64,000 bases of DNA from Absidia repens (Eukaryota > Mucoromycota > Mucoromycetes > Mucorales > Cunninghamellaceae). Below are positions 42,900 through 54,704 of this stretch, one piece after another. The stretch lies in the NCBI GenBank assembly GCA_002105175.1, contig MCGE01000001.1, positions 2,542,001 through 2,606,000 on the forward strand. The letters run 5' to 3'. How positions within the stretch are numbered: the stretch's first letter is position 1; every line of letters starts with the position of its first letter. The position numbers and the translations under genes were made by a program. Under the pieces are notes generated by a model. The model worked only from the letters and a program-made list of their open reading frames with translations. It was not told the DNA's origin and searched no databases.

Positions 42900-43257
42900 A
42901 GAATCCACATGTCACAATCACCCACATTTACCCCTGATTGCCTCATTTTTAGAGATGTGTCAAGCTATTATCATTAGGCCAGTTTAGCTTAATTGTCATA
43001 TCATAGGTTATATTTGCGTCGGAATAAAATATGTCTTGTCTTACTGCTTTTACGTCGTCTCTCATATGGTTGGTTGGTCTTTCAAATGAGCGTGTCGACA
43101 TTGAGCTGTACTGTACAGTACACTACAGTACAGTGCTTGTTGAGCATATATATATATAAAAGACTGATCATGTATGCGTGCAAAAAAAGCACTAGATAGG
43201 AGGCAACATCGATCAACATCGTGCTCAGCGCCCCATCTACTGTATAGCACTGTACTG
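42900..43257 (+). repeat. second conserved block of the dispersed repeat, copy 1, with CAGTAC termini
   Basis: Matches 52929-53215 in reverse complement: CAGTTTAGCTTAATTGTCAT, GGAATAAAATATGTCTTGTC, an AT-rich core and AACATCGATCAACATCGTGC. It contains a palindrome TGTACTGTACAGTACA (43107-43122) and a 12-bp inverted repeat CAGTACAGTGCT (43126-43137) facing AGCACTGTACTG (43246-43257). It could be the 3' part of one long element or a small CAGTAC-ended MITE inserted beside it. Confidence 0.6.
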
Positions 43258-44267
43258 GATTCTAAATATAGGGGTTAGAGGAATTCCTTGAATGTTTTTA
43301 GATAATGGCCTTGATGGACGCATAAAAAAATTATCATGATTGAAAACCGATCAGCATCAAACACCTAAAGACGTTGAAAAATTCCAAACACGTAACTTTG
43401 TTCTTTGTCATCTTTATTACCGTATCATACCACGCGGTTAAAAGCGTTATTGTCAAGTAAAATAAATATCATTAGCATTTTCCATGAGCCCCAATTTTTT
43501 TTTTTTTTTTTTTTTGGCTCACTTGCCGCACTGTACTATACCACTTTATTTTTTCCCCATTTTCCATAAATCTTCGGAGCTGATCTCATCTGCTCACAAA
43601 GACCTGTGATTTAATTTTTCTCAAAAAAAACAAAGAAGTTATATCACTTTTCCGCTTACCTCTCCATGACTTGTTTCTTTGTTCCCTGGATCACCTATCG
43701 TACTGGCATGACTATCCGCAGTACACCATCTCCATTGAGAATGTTGGAAATAGTATCCCTTCTTCGACTGATCGGGTCATGGATTAAATCTACAGCTAAC
43801 TTCCATTTTATATGGTGGTGGGATTCTGGATGCTTGCACTGAAGGTAAATTTTTTTTTTTTTTTTTTAATACGCTATTCATTTTTATAGTATTTTTTTAT
43901 TTTTAACGAACGATCTGCCGTCGTCTGCCATATATAGTGTTATATCGTTCTCCGCTATTTTTCGACGTTGGAATAGTCTTCTGGCTGAAAATAAATGCTC
44001 AACATATGTGCAATCCGTGTAACAATTACTATTTTAAAACTATCAAGACAAGACATAAGACACACGATTCATGTGAACAACAAAGAAAAATTAGAGGCTG
44101 TGGTACCAAAATGACTACTGTTTTGACTTTTCTTTTTTGCAAACCCCCAGAAGGTCCAGTGTTAATATTTTAAAAGTCAGCTATGTGCGATTTTTTTCCA
44201 TTCTTTTTTTGTTTTGTTTCTTTTCCTCTTTTCGTTTCTATAACATCTAATCTCGCTATCGTTTGCT
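43258..44267. promoter_or_regulatory. upstream region of calmodulin
   Basis: No gene called. It holds a T21 run near 43495-43516, another near 43851-43867, and a CATATATAGTG stretch near 43929 that could serve as a TATA-like element. A CT-rich leader (about 44185-44235) precedes the ATG. A 58-codon open stretch near 43666 has no family features. Confidence 0.45.
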
Positions 44268-44401
44268 ATGGTAAGTATCATACCCAGTTATACATAGAGA
44301 AGAGGGAGAAAAAACAAGATGATAGATATGTTTTATATTTGTCACACTCTCGTATGTTGGAACTCGTACTCTCAAACCTGGTTTACTCAACTTTTTTTGA
44401 T

Positions 44402-44437
<36 letters not shown>

Positions 44438-45377
44438 TTTCTTGATGATATCGGTATTAGGCTGATCAACTTACTGAAGAACAAATTGCCGAATTCAAGG
44501 AAGCTTTCTCATTATTTGACAAGGATGGTGATGGTTCTATTACCTCCAAGGAACTTGGTACTGTCATGCGCTCTCTCAACTTGAACCCAACTGAAGCTGA
44601 ACTTCAAGATATGGTAAGTGTTTTTTTTAATACTATTCTGTGCGTTTCGGGAATTCAGGGGAGGATAAAAGCAAAAAAGGGACCATATTTTGATGGACAA
44701 AGAAATGAGTGATCTTTTTGGGGTCCATTGGGAGGAAAACATAGAAGGGGAAGGGGTAGAGGTCAAGTCCGAGAAATAGGGATGCGTATTGTCTTGGCAT
44801 ATTCGGGGAGGGAAGGGATTGGTGTTTATTGTGTATTGATCTCTTTTTATATACGTAGGTGAATGAAGTTGATAGTGATGGTAATGGAATGATCGATTTT
44901 AGCGAATTCTTAACCATGTTGGCCAGGTAATTATTATTATTTATATAAATGATGATATTGGAGCAATGCACTCAATGACCCACATTTTATCATGATAGAA
45001 AAATGAAGGATACTGACTCACAAGAAGAAATCCAAGAAGCATTCAAAGTATTTGATAAAGACGGAAATGGCTATATCTCTGCTGCTGAATTACGACATGT
45101 CATGACCTCTCTTGGTAAGGAATATCGTTGATAAAAAAAAAACGCCTACTTTGTGACAAGATATTCAAATATTCTTATGTTATATAATAATTAGGCGAAA
45201 AACTCTCTGAAGAAGAAGTGGATGAAATGATCCGAGAAGCCGATGTTGATGGCGACGGTCAAATCAACTACGAAGAATTTGTGAAGATGATGGTAAGCCA
45301 TTGAAAATAAACACTTGTAAATAATGCTGGGTCAATCTCTAATATATGGGTTCTTTTCTACATAGATGTCCAAATAA
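44268..45377 (+). CDS. cmd1: calmodulin
   Basis: Ca2+ sensor that activates calcineurin, CaM kinases and other targets. Six coding exons: 44268-44270 (ATG only), 44461-44613, 44859-44926, 44999-45114, 45195-45292, 45366-45377. They sum to 450 nt, which is exactly 149 residues. All four EF-hand loops are intact: [36 protein letters not shown] and [12 protein letters not shown]. The protein ends FVKMMMSK. Loop 2 has Ser and Met where DADGNGTIDF is usual, a mild change that keeps the Ca ligands. The first intron follows the start codon directly and carries a T32 run near 44403-44435. An AATAAA signal lies near 45539. Confidence 0.98.
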
Positions 45378-45718
45378 GCCTTCTCGTCGTCGCAGCTATT
45401 ATTTTCTTTTAGAAATAGTTTTTTTTTATCAGTTAGTTCCCTTTCCCATTTGTCACTATCTTCTCCCTCCCATTCTCCTTTTTTAGGCACCTACACCTCC
45501 CATTCACATCATTTTTTTTTCTTTTGTTTTGTACACCGAAATAAACATTTATATACAATCAATCACTTGTGTTTCTGTTGTTGATGATTTGATTTGGGAT
45601 AAAATGGATGATTTATTAAAAAAAAAATAGCATTGGGACAATTGAATAACAAAATTATATAACACTATTTTTGAAAACTACTACACACCATCTAAACACT
45701 AAACTAACGCTAATATAG
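45378..45718. other. 3' region between convergent calmodulin and VPS35
   Basis: 3' UTRs of both genes: the calmodulin poly-A signal (GAAATAAACA near 45538) and an A-rich stretch near 45620. Nothing else seen. Confidence 0.5.
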
Positions 45719-48700
45719 CTAATCAAGGGTAATCGGAATATCACCGTATTTGCTACCACCATGTTCAATTTCGCGATCCTGACGGGACTTCAATAGCTTG
45801 AGCGTTGCTGCAAAATATTGACGTACATGTGTTGCTGCAGATGACCCTTCGTGTTGTAATAATGAGGAGGAACTTGACGTGAAGGGATACAGATCGGTTT
45901 CATCCAAGTCAGATAATTGAGATTGAATCATATCAATGAGGCCAATGATATATTTGGCCGTGATCTATCAATAAATCGGAGTTTACTGGGTAATTTAATG
46001 ATTTTGCTTTTTGTCCTGCACACTTACCGCACCATTGCCCTTGTCATAGTAATAAATACACTGATTCAGGATTTCTACAAATAGTTCCAAACTAGTCACC
46101 ATGTCCATACAGCTGTCTGCAATTTTAAGAGCCTTTTGTAAGCATTCCAGAATTCGTTTGTTGTTGCTGTTGGAAGTATTGTTAGTAGATGATTCTTGCT
46201 CATCATAGTTGCTGTCTTGTTGCTGATCATCCATATCATGGATTTTCCTGTCTCGTTGCTGACCATTCATATCATCATTTTTCCTGTCTTGTTGCTGATC
46301 ATCCATATCATCATAGTTGCTGTCTTGTTTCTGACCATTCATATCATCCTCTTTCCTGTCTTGTTGCTGATCATCCATATCATTTTTCCTGTCTTGTTGC
46401 TGACCATCGATATCATCATAGTTGCTGTCTTGTTGCTGACCATTCATATCATCCTCTTTCCTGCCTTGCTGCTGATCATCCATATCATCCTTTTTCCTGC
46501 CTTGTTGCCGATAATCCATATCATTCTTTTTCCTGTCTTGTTGCCGACCATCCATATCATTTTTTTCCCACCACAGATGACTGGCCAGATACACACCACG
46601 GCACTGATCAGGTTTTTTCAATAATTTAGATCCATGCAAAGCCGCTTTGATAATAAGTGTATCATAATTGTCTTGAGAAAGTCCATTTGTTTGTCGTAGC
46701 GCCCCGATGAGACATACAATGGCCTGGAATTGCGCTTTGGAGTCGGATATTGATTCTTCGTAAACCTTCAGCGCTTCTACAAAAAAGTCGTAGCTCAAAT
46801 CTTCAAATCCAGAATGACTTGCACATTGACCCGCCATAAGATAAAAACGTAAGCAATGGTCCGCCGCCTCATCACATGTTGTATACAAGATGTTTATCAC
46901 TTGGTGAATAAAGCGATATAGTGTCGACGTCTTTTTTTCCCAGATGTCGTCCTAACAAAATGTAAAACATCAAGTAGTGAGTCTTCTGGTGTGTTCCCAG
47001 TCAATTTCGTCGATTACCTTTCTGTCGTGTAGCTGATAGCGAGAGGACAACTTCAACACAGCAGAGATCAATGAAGGGAAAGTGTAGCGAATTCGTTTCC
47101 CACCTTCGCCAATTTGTCGTCTGACGACAGATAGCAACTATATATGAAAAAGAGCGGGATATTAGTTATCCTAAATTTTCAAGTCATATTACTGCTAAGT
47201 GTATAATATTACCAAAAATTGGGTGTCGTCTTCGTCTGATTGGAGTAATTGGATCAATTTTGCAATGAGACCTTGTTCTTGAAGTAAAGAGTCCTCGTCG
47301 TTATAATCGTAAGATGAATAGGTATAGTGGTGGCCAACAGGGGATTTTGATGGTAATCGTCCCCGGTGAGTATCGTGGACAGTAGACATAGTTGATGTGT
47401 GGTCGTCTTGGTCACGGATAAGAACATCGCAAAGTTCAAGGATATTATGGACATCCTCCGGGGTATTAATCACAGTGCCTTTTTCCAGAATCGTCTTCAC
47501 AATATCGAGAGCCAAGTGATGTCGTGCGTTGTAAGGTTGTTGTCGCAGTAAGGGGCCATAGTTTTGAAGCATAAGTAGGGTAAGGGGTGATTCGTACTTT
47601 CTGATTGGCGCAGATAGTAGTGTCATAAGGTGGCTTCCAGTAGATTTTGATGTAAGCTCCTTGGTGTTCAAATGTTCCGCGCATTGCTCCTTGCAATATG
47701 CCAGTATCTGATCCACATATTCCAATTTGTCCGGGTAACACGATAAACAAAGGTTGATCAACGAAACAAGAAGTTCGGTAATGTCTTCGATGGTAAGGTC
47801 CGGTCTAGCCTGAAAAAGGAAGGAGAACAGTTAATCATTTTTCATTCTACCTGTCATCCTGCCATCTGTCTAACTTTTTTTTTTTTTTCACTTACTTTGA
47901 CCAGTATGATGATTCTTTCCCAAAACATATTAAAAAGTTCCACATTTCTTGGTATGCCCCGAATCAATTGCTGATTCTTGTCGCCGTCGTTTTGCCTGAC
48001 CACATTTTCACCATCGTCATTGTCACTTTGCGAAACATCCATCTCGTCACATTGTTCTTCCACATGGAGGGAGTCTACCGTTGTTTCCTTGCAAGATGGT
48101 CCGTCTTCCGGATTCAGGTCATCTGAGTCCGTATTTTTGTCAGATTTTCGATTCCCACTGATAGGCTCATCAAGCTGCTGCTGTTGTTGTTGTTCCATTT
48201 CTTTTTCCAGTTCCGATTCACGAGTAGCATAAGCAGTCAGGCGATCAATCAAAGCAATAATAATCAGCTTGATATTAACTTTTGGATGAAGTTGAGCTGT
48301 CGCAGACAGAAATGGTTCAAGAGTAAAAAGATGGAAATCGTCAGGAAACACCTAGAGTCAAAAACAAAAAAATACTCTGGTCAGAAAATAGGTCCAAAAA
48401 AAAAATGCAGATTCGCATAGTTTCGTCTTATTTTTACCTGAATAATAACATCCATAAGATACTCCTGAGCAAGAGCATCACGACAATTAATGCATTCGTT
48501 CAATAATTCTGGTAAGATAGCCTACAGATAGACAGATAAAGTCAGCTTGGTTAGTAAAAATGAGCATAAACCTCTTCCGAATGACGATGCCTTACCGAGC
48601 GATAAATGTTGAGATCAACACCACTTAGTTGACTTAATCGTTCCACATTGGTTCCCACCAGAATACGTAGCTCCCGTCGTTCAGTATCCCTTTTTTCGCG

Positions 48701-49572
48701 GTCCCTTGAATGACCTTGGTGCTGCAAACGTATCCAAAGTTTGTTCATTTCTATGAAATTCGTCAAGGTAAATTGGATCGATTCGTGAATGCCGCCTTCA
48801 GGCCCACTACAAGTTGTACAAAACAAAAACAAAAACAAACACAAAACAATCGATCAATTAATCTTGAATATGCAACTCGATTTCATCTTCATTTTACTTA
48901 CTCTATATCCGTATCAGTAGGAAAATGATCTCTGGTTAGACCACACAGATAATGTCGCAAAAACAGGCCACGCATTGGATGTTGCACGCCACGAGTCATT
49001 TCCATCATATCACGCATTATTTCGCGTATAGGAGCATCAGACATACTCATATACGCCGCACCAACAGTTATCATAAGATAGAGTCGAGGAACTATATTGC
49101 CAGCGTATTGTACCAACTCGTAAAGGTCCGCCATGTGGTGTTTGTCAGTTTGGTGTGCCTCGATAAAGTAAAGTGTCAAGTAACGAAGAGAATCGAATAT
49201 TGCCATATCTATTTTATTAATAAGAAGAATAGTGAAAACGGTATTAGTTTTCACAATTGGTAAAAGTCATTTCGATCAGTATACAGGTTCCTTACAAAGT
49301 TGGTAGTATGTTTTTGGTGTAAGGCTAGAGGTACGCAGCTCCGCTAGCATGTTCGATGCATATTTTAGACCATCCATAAGTTTGTTGTCATCCTACGCAA
49401 AAGTGAAGTGAAGTTGATTAAAAAATAAATTTGTTTTAATGAATATATACGAATTTACCAGACACTTTTTCATATGGTAGCTTTGAACTCTGACGACTTC
49501 CAAAACATGGGTCAAGAGCTTGTTTTGGTCTCCCGAAGGTGCTGAGGGAGGTGGGCGGCTGGTATAGTTCAT
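45719..49572 (-). CDS. vps35: retromer core subunit VPS35
   Basis: Alpha-solenoid backbone of the retromer, which recycles receptors from endosomes to the Golgi. ATG at 49570-49572 ([20 protein letters not shown]), stop at 45719-45721, about nine exons, roughly 1,080 residues. Hallmarks are [40 protein letters not shown] (the PRLYL motif that binds Vps26), [60 protein letters not shown] and [20 protein letters not shown] with LDRLTAYA. The C-terminal half has [14 protein letters not shown] and [20 protein letters not shown], matching the Vps29-binding end. Two non-family inserts stand out: an acidic Q-rich insert after [16 protein letters not shown] and a tandem-repeat insert at 46200-46566. 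Confidence 0.96.
46200..46566 (-). repeat. 36-bp coding minisatellite inside VPS35
   Basis: About ten tandem units of 36 bp (one of 33 bp) encode a 12-residue repeat such as [12 protein letters not shown] or [11 protein letters not shown], mixed with [12 protein letters not shown] and [12 protein letters not shown]. The array sits between the HLWW helix end and the [12 protein letters not shown] helix, so in a surface loop of the solenoid. Units ending SN and RK alternate in part, hinting at a higher-order pattern. The frame is kept throughout. Two antisense frames are also open across the array because of its periodicity. Confidence 0.93.
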
Positions 49573-49859
49573 TTGGTTTGGGTATCACTGTCTTCTTGAA
49601 ATATTTTTGAAATAGCGACTTCAGTCAAAGAAGAAATAGGTGTTTGTGAAATTGGAGAAGGAGGACAGTGTATGAAAATAGGAAGAAAAAATGAGAGTGC
49701 TGTCTGTTTTATTCTTGCAGGTCTTGGGTCAGGATGTTTAAACCCCGCCAGGACTTATTGGTGGCCTTTGGATTTTTGTTTTCGTCGTATCTCTTACCCT
49801 TTCCTTTTCCTTTTCTTCTTCTTATAAGTTAACGCTGACGTATATATTCTACTTCGATA
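49573..49859. promoter_or_regulatory. bidirectional promoter of VPS35 and ARL1
   Basis: 287 bp between head-to-head ATGs. It contains TTTAAACCCCGCC (about 49737-49749), similar to the TTCAAATCCCGCC motif upstream of the GLI-like gene and to the repeat-family ends, and a CT-rich leader before ARL1 (about 49795-49825). Confidence 0.6.
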
Positions 49860-50860
<1,001 letters not shown>

Positions 50861-51347
50861 CTGACAATTCCATCGACTAGAGCAAGATACACTCTTTACT
50901 TCCCTAGCTTATCGTCCTAGTTTACATCATTTCTCTTTGATTTTATTATTTTATATTCACCAATAATACACCCCTCCACTAGTTGTAGAATCCCTTCTTC
51001 CGAATTCTTTTTTATAACCCCCACCATTCCGTCTACATATCATCCACTTCCTCCACCACTTTTATATATACACCTCCTCCCACACACACATATATATTAT
51101 ACACAGTTACAGTTTTTTTTTAATTCCGTATCAAATAAAATCTTCAATCTATGCAGTTTTTATTTATTATGCCTGCACTATCACATATTGACCCAATTTT
51201 GATAATCGTCCCCACAGAGCAGACATACTGCACATTCAAATAAACAATGCAATCCCTTCCTCCACAAAAAAAAATAAAATAAAAAAAAATAGTCATGACT
51301 TGCAAAGACAAATACTTGATTTTTTATTCAAATGTAAAATGGTATAT
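50861..51347. other. 3' region between convergent ARL1 and riboflavin kinase
   Basis: C/T-rich 3' UTR of ARL1 (about 50980-51110), a short CACACACACATATATATTAT tract near 51082, and an A-rich stretch near 51270. No gene seen. Confidence 0.5.
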
Positions 51348-52147
51348 CTAATCTAATAATACATTTTCAGTAGTAAACAAGGGATGGTGTCGCGCCTCGT
51401 CGTATGCCTTTCGCTTTAAAGAATGTTTCGCCACTTCAACGTCAGTTCGGATATCACAGATCAGAGCATCTACGGAAAAACCAAGCCGATTTTGTCAATC
51501 ATCAATTATTTCAATATTCAGAGTCTTCTCGCCCTTCATTTTTGTTTGTGCATGTCAAGTGCTACTTACCAAGCGAAGGATAATTTTGCTCAGGACGTAC
51601 ATACCCCAGAACGATCACACGCATAGGGCTTCCATAAAAGTCTTCGGGAAAGTCGTTTAAAATATGAACTTCCTGTAGTTATAAAGAATAAAAATGAGTT
51701 GATCATCATACTCTCTCTCTCTCTATATATATTTATATAACTTTGTTACTTACTGCTGAACGTTTTTCATTTTTGTAATAAGGGTTCCAGCCAAGACTCA
51801 TCACCATAGGATACACTGTAGAATTCACTTCACCCACTTGAGCCCAGCCATAGTAGACACCAACGTCAAGTCCAGTGTACAATTTTTCGAGTGCTTCTTC
51901 ATTGAGGTTAGCTATAGAGGATGTTGAAGACAAACGAATGGTCATTTCAGCATGTCAATCAATCAGTTCAAGGGCTTGACATATACCAGGTAGAACTTTA
52001 TTTTCTCTTACCAGTAGGAATACCCAATTCCTTGGAACCCCTTCCAAAACCTTTTACGACTATACCAGAGATAATAAAAGGATAGGGATCGATTGGTGTT
52101 TCGGGGCCGACAAGAAGAGGACGATCGGGGTTGATTTGTTGTGACAT
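51348..52147 (-). CDS. fmn1: riboflavin kinase
   Basis: Makes FMN from riboflavin and ATP. ATG at 52145-52147 ([20 protein letters not shown]), stop TAG at 51348-51350, about four exons, roughly 165 residues, as in eukaryotic stand-alone enzymes. Signature blocks: [20 protein letters not shown] followed by GIPTANL (nucleotide/Mg site), [40 protein letters not shown] (the Glu of EVHI is the expected catalytic base), [20 protein letters not shown] and [20 protein letters not shown]. It ends [13 protein letters not shown]. No FAD synthetase domain is attached, as usual in fungi. Confidence 0.94.
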
Positions 52148-52928
52148 TGGGTATGAGATCGCGTATTAAATAAAAAGGAAAAGGAAAAGGAAAAAAAAAA
52201 AAAAGAGAAAGGAAGATAAAGTTTATTGAGATAACATTGAATTCCCGACGAAAATCCTTTGTCAGCTTTCAGTCATGTCTTCGTCAGTGATAAAAAATAT
52301 AAAAAAAGCTCCGAAAAAACTAGTATTTTTAACATTTGGAAACTTACTTGCTGAATAATTTATCAAATGTGATGTGCAATTTTGAGATTGAGAAACGCAC
52401 AATGGTTTGTCTTCAACAATGAAATGAAATGCATTTGATCGCACCAAGATATAATGTTATTTTTTTTTTGAAACAGCGCTTTATGCTTTCATGAATAAAG
52501 TGTAAATCGCACCCAGCTTCTTCCATACAAGGCGCATATGAGCTTTTTATACAAGTCAAACTAATAAATGCGCCTCTGATGCAGCTCAGCAAGAGCGTAA
52601 AAAAATGCACGTCTCCTGGAAAGTACTAAAGATCTTTTTTTGTTTACATGGCAATAAAACTTTTAACAATACAATATGACAGTAAAGCTGAAAAGGAACA
52701 GAGTTCGTGGTTGGATTTGGTTTTTTATAAAAGCAAAACAGCTATAGGCATTCAAAGCTGGGAAGCTTTGGCTGAGGGACTGAGAGATTACAACCATAAG
52801 ATAGAAATGCTGTGCAGATAAAGTACTTTAGTTATCATATTTCTATGTGCCTGTTGCTCTTTATTTTTTTGGGCGTCCACCATGGTCATTGACTTAAAAA
52901 ATTCGATTCATTCTCTATATTTAAAAGA
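52148..52928. promoter_or_regulatory. upstream region of riboflavin kinase
   Basis: A-rich leader next to the ATG (about 52170-52205), then AT-rich sequence without a supported gene. Minus-strand open stretches at 52262-52610 lack family features. Confidence 0.4.
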
Positions 52929-53215
52929 CCAGTACGGTGGATGGAGCACCGAACACGACAACTGATCGATGTTGCCCGGCATCTAATCCTTTTTTCGCCA
53001 CTCGCACAGGGAATATATAGTGTGGGTATATCAATTCAACAAGACAAACTAAACGGATAGGGGACAATGTACTGTATAGTAAAAGCAAAAAGAAAGCATA
53101 TATATTTCATTTATATGTTGATATAAACTAACCAACTAAACTAAACTACGTAGTTACATGATATTACCTGACACCTCTCTTAAAGTTAGGTGTTTAGGTG
53201 CATGCGGAATGTGAA
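52929..53215 (-). repeat. second conserved block of the dispersed repeat, copy 2 (inverted)
   Basis: Reverse-complement counterpart of 42900-43257: CCAGTAC, GATCGATGTTGCC, CATCTAATCCTTTTTTCGCC, ATATATAGTG, CAATTCAACAAGA and TGTACTGTATAG, then a TTATATG/ACTAAACTAAACTACG stretch and GACACCTCTCTTAAAG. In the reverse sense it follows the CACGTG end of the copy at 53276, the same order as in the 41.6-43.3 kb locus. Confidence 0.6.
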
Positions 53216-53275
53216 TCGACGATAGGCCACACCAATCGGGAAAAAACCCAACCAATTCACCACAATAAAACCACT

Positions 53276-53965
53276 TCAAACCCCGCACACGTGAATATTT
53301 ATTTTCTTCCGTTTCCTTCTTTCTCTTTTAATCAATCAACTTTTTTTTTGGAAGCCATGGTAATCATAGATTAGTGTTAGGACTAGTTTAGAAGGATTTT
53401 AAGATCGGGGATTACAACATGCATGGCAGAACCCTTTCATTTTGGATCGAGATTTGAGGGCACCGTCGGTTGGTTTTTTGGAGCCTCCATTAGTTTAGTC
53501 GAGTATTAGTTTGACCATAGTTTCTATCTATATCTGAATAAAACATATCTCTTTTTACATGCTTCAATGAAAAATGTCCCATTTGTCTCTCTTATGCCTT
53601 GTAAAATAGATCCCTTTTTCACCACCATCACTTCTTTTTTGATTAGTGTTAACCGTCGTTGTGCTTCAATGACGTATGCTCCTTTAGCCCTTCTCACTCC
53701 ATGTATATTATGCCCCTTTTTCCTACTGTCCCTTTATATTAGCGTTGAACATCCTTCAAATCTCATGATAGTCTTCCTCAATCTTCCTCATACCACCTCC
53801 ACTAGATCCCTTACCACTATGAGCCCCTTGTTTTTAGTTTTAGTATGAAAATTATGTTTCAATAAAGTATGCCTTTTTATTAAACATACTCTGACCCATC
53901 ATATAGTAGAAAATGGGGCTATTTTAACTGTATTGTGAGCGTCCTACCAAATACTTGCACTGCAT
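53276..53965 (-). repeat. dispersed repeat family, copy F (inverted)
   Basis: Reverse-complement copy. Read on the minus strand it has GCAAGTATTTGGTAGG, AAAAAGGCATACTTTATTGA, two sub-units, CCAAAATGAAAGGGTTCTGC, ATGCATGTTGTAATCCCCGA and CTTCTAAACTAGTCCTAACA, and ends TATTCACGTGTGCGGGGTTT at about 53278-53297. Noncoding. Confidence 0.8.
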
Positions 53966-54704
53966 TTTATCCAACCCCCCCCCCAAATGAGACTGGTTGA
54001 CAGCTTTAAGTCACTTGATATTGAACATGAACCTCTTCCAGCACTACCATTCATAGCAATTGACCTAGACCGTCCCGCCGGCATAAACTCTACTAGACTA
54101 GACATAGAGTATATATCCCGCTCCCCCCTTCTTTTTTTTTTTTTTTTTTTTTTTTTTGTGTGCGTATAGTAATAATAATATGAAAGACGAAACCGAAACT
54201 GAACCGAGTTGACCTCAAAGCGTCGCCTATTAAGTACCAAATAGCTTCATCATGAATCGAATTAAAAAAACATCCCTCCTTGCCACCAAATAGGTCAGGT
54301 TTTTGCAAGTGGGAGCATGTTTTGAAATCGATTATAAAAATTGCTGAATTGCACTATATTCCACTCTTGAAACAACCCGAAGTAATAAAACATGGTATAT
54401 TTGGAGACATCATTTTTTGTATATTCAGTAAATGTCTGATCCTTTGTGTGATACAAAACAGGTATATAAGAATAACAGCAGTATACTTTATTAAACGAAA
54501 ATTGTGAAGTAATATATTAAAAGATAAATAAATAGCATAAAATATAAGATGGAAATATAGGAATAGATAATACAAAATAATACAAAAGCAGGTAAAATAG
54601 TAGAGATGGATATGAAATAAATAAGTTGAGTGAATATATATATATACATATATGTATAGGTCGGGGATACCGCTACGGGGATGGGGAGGGAATTGCAGAA
54701 TAAT
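53966..54704. other. intergenic region downstream of the Rho GEF
   Basis: A C11 run near 53976, a T24 run near 54132-54157, AT-rich sequence and a (TA)n/ATATATG stretch near 54637-54658. No supported gene. Confidence 0.45.

Noticed and set aside
46189..46629. Two overlapping plus-strand open frames of about 145 codons made of His/Tyr/Cys-rich repeats
   Set aside because: They are the antisense of the VPS35 36-bp coding repeat. A 36-bp period keeps all frames in register, so the openness is a by-product.
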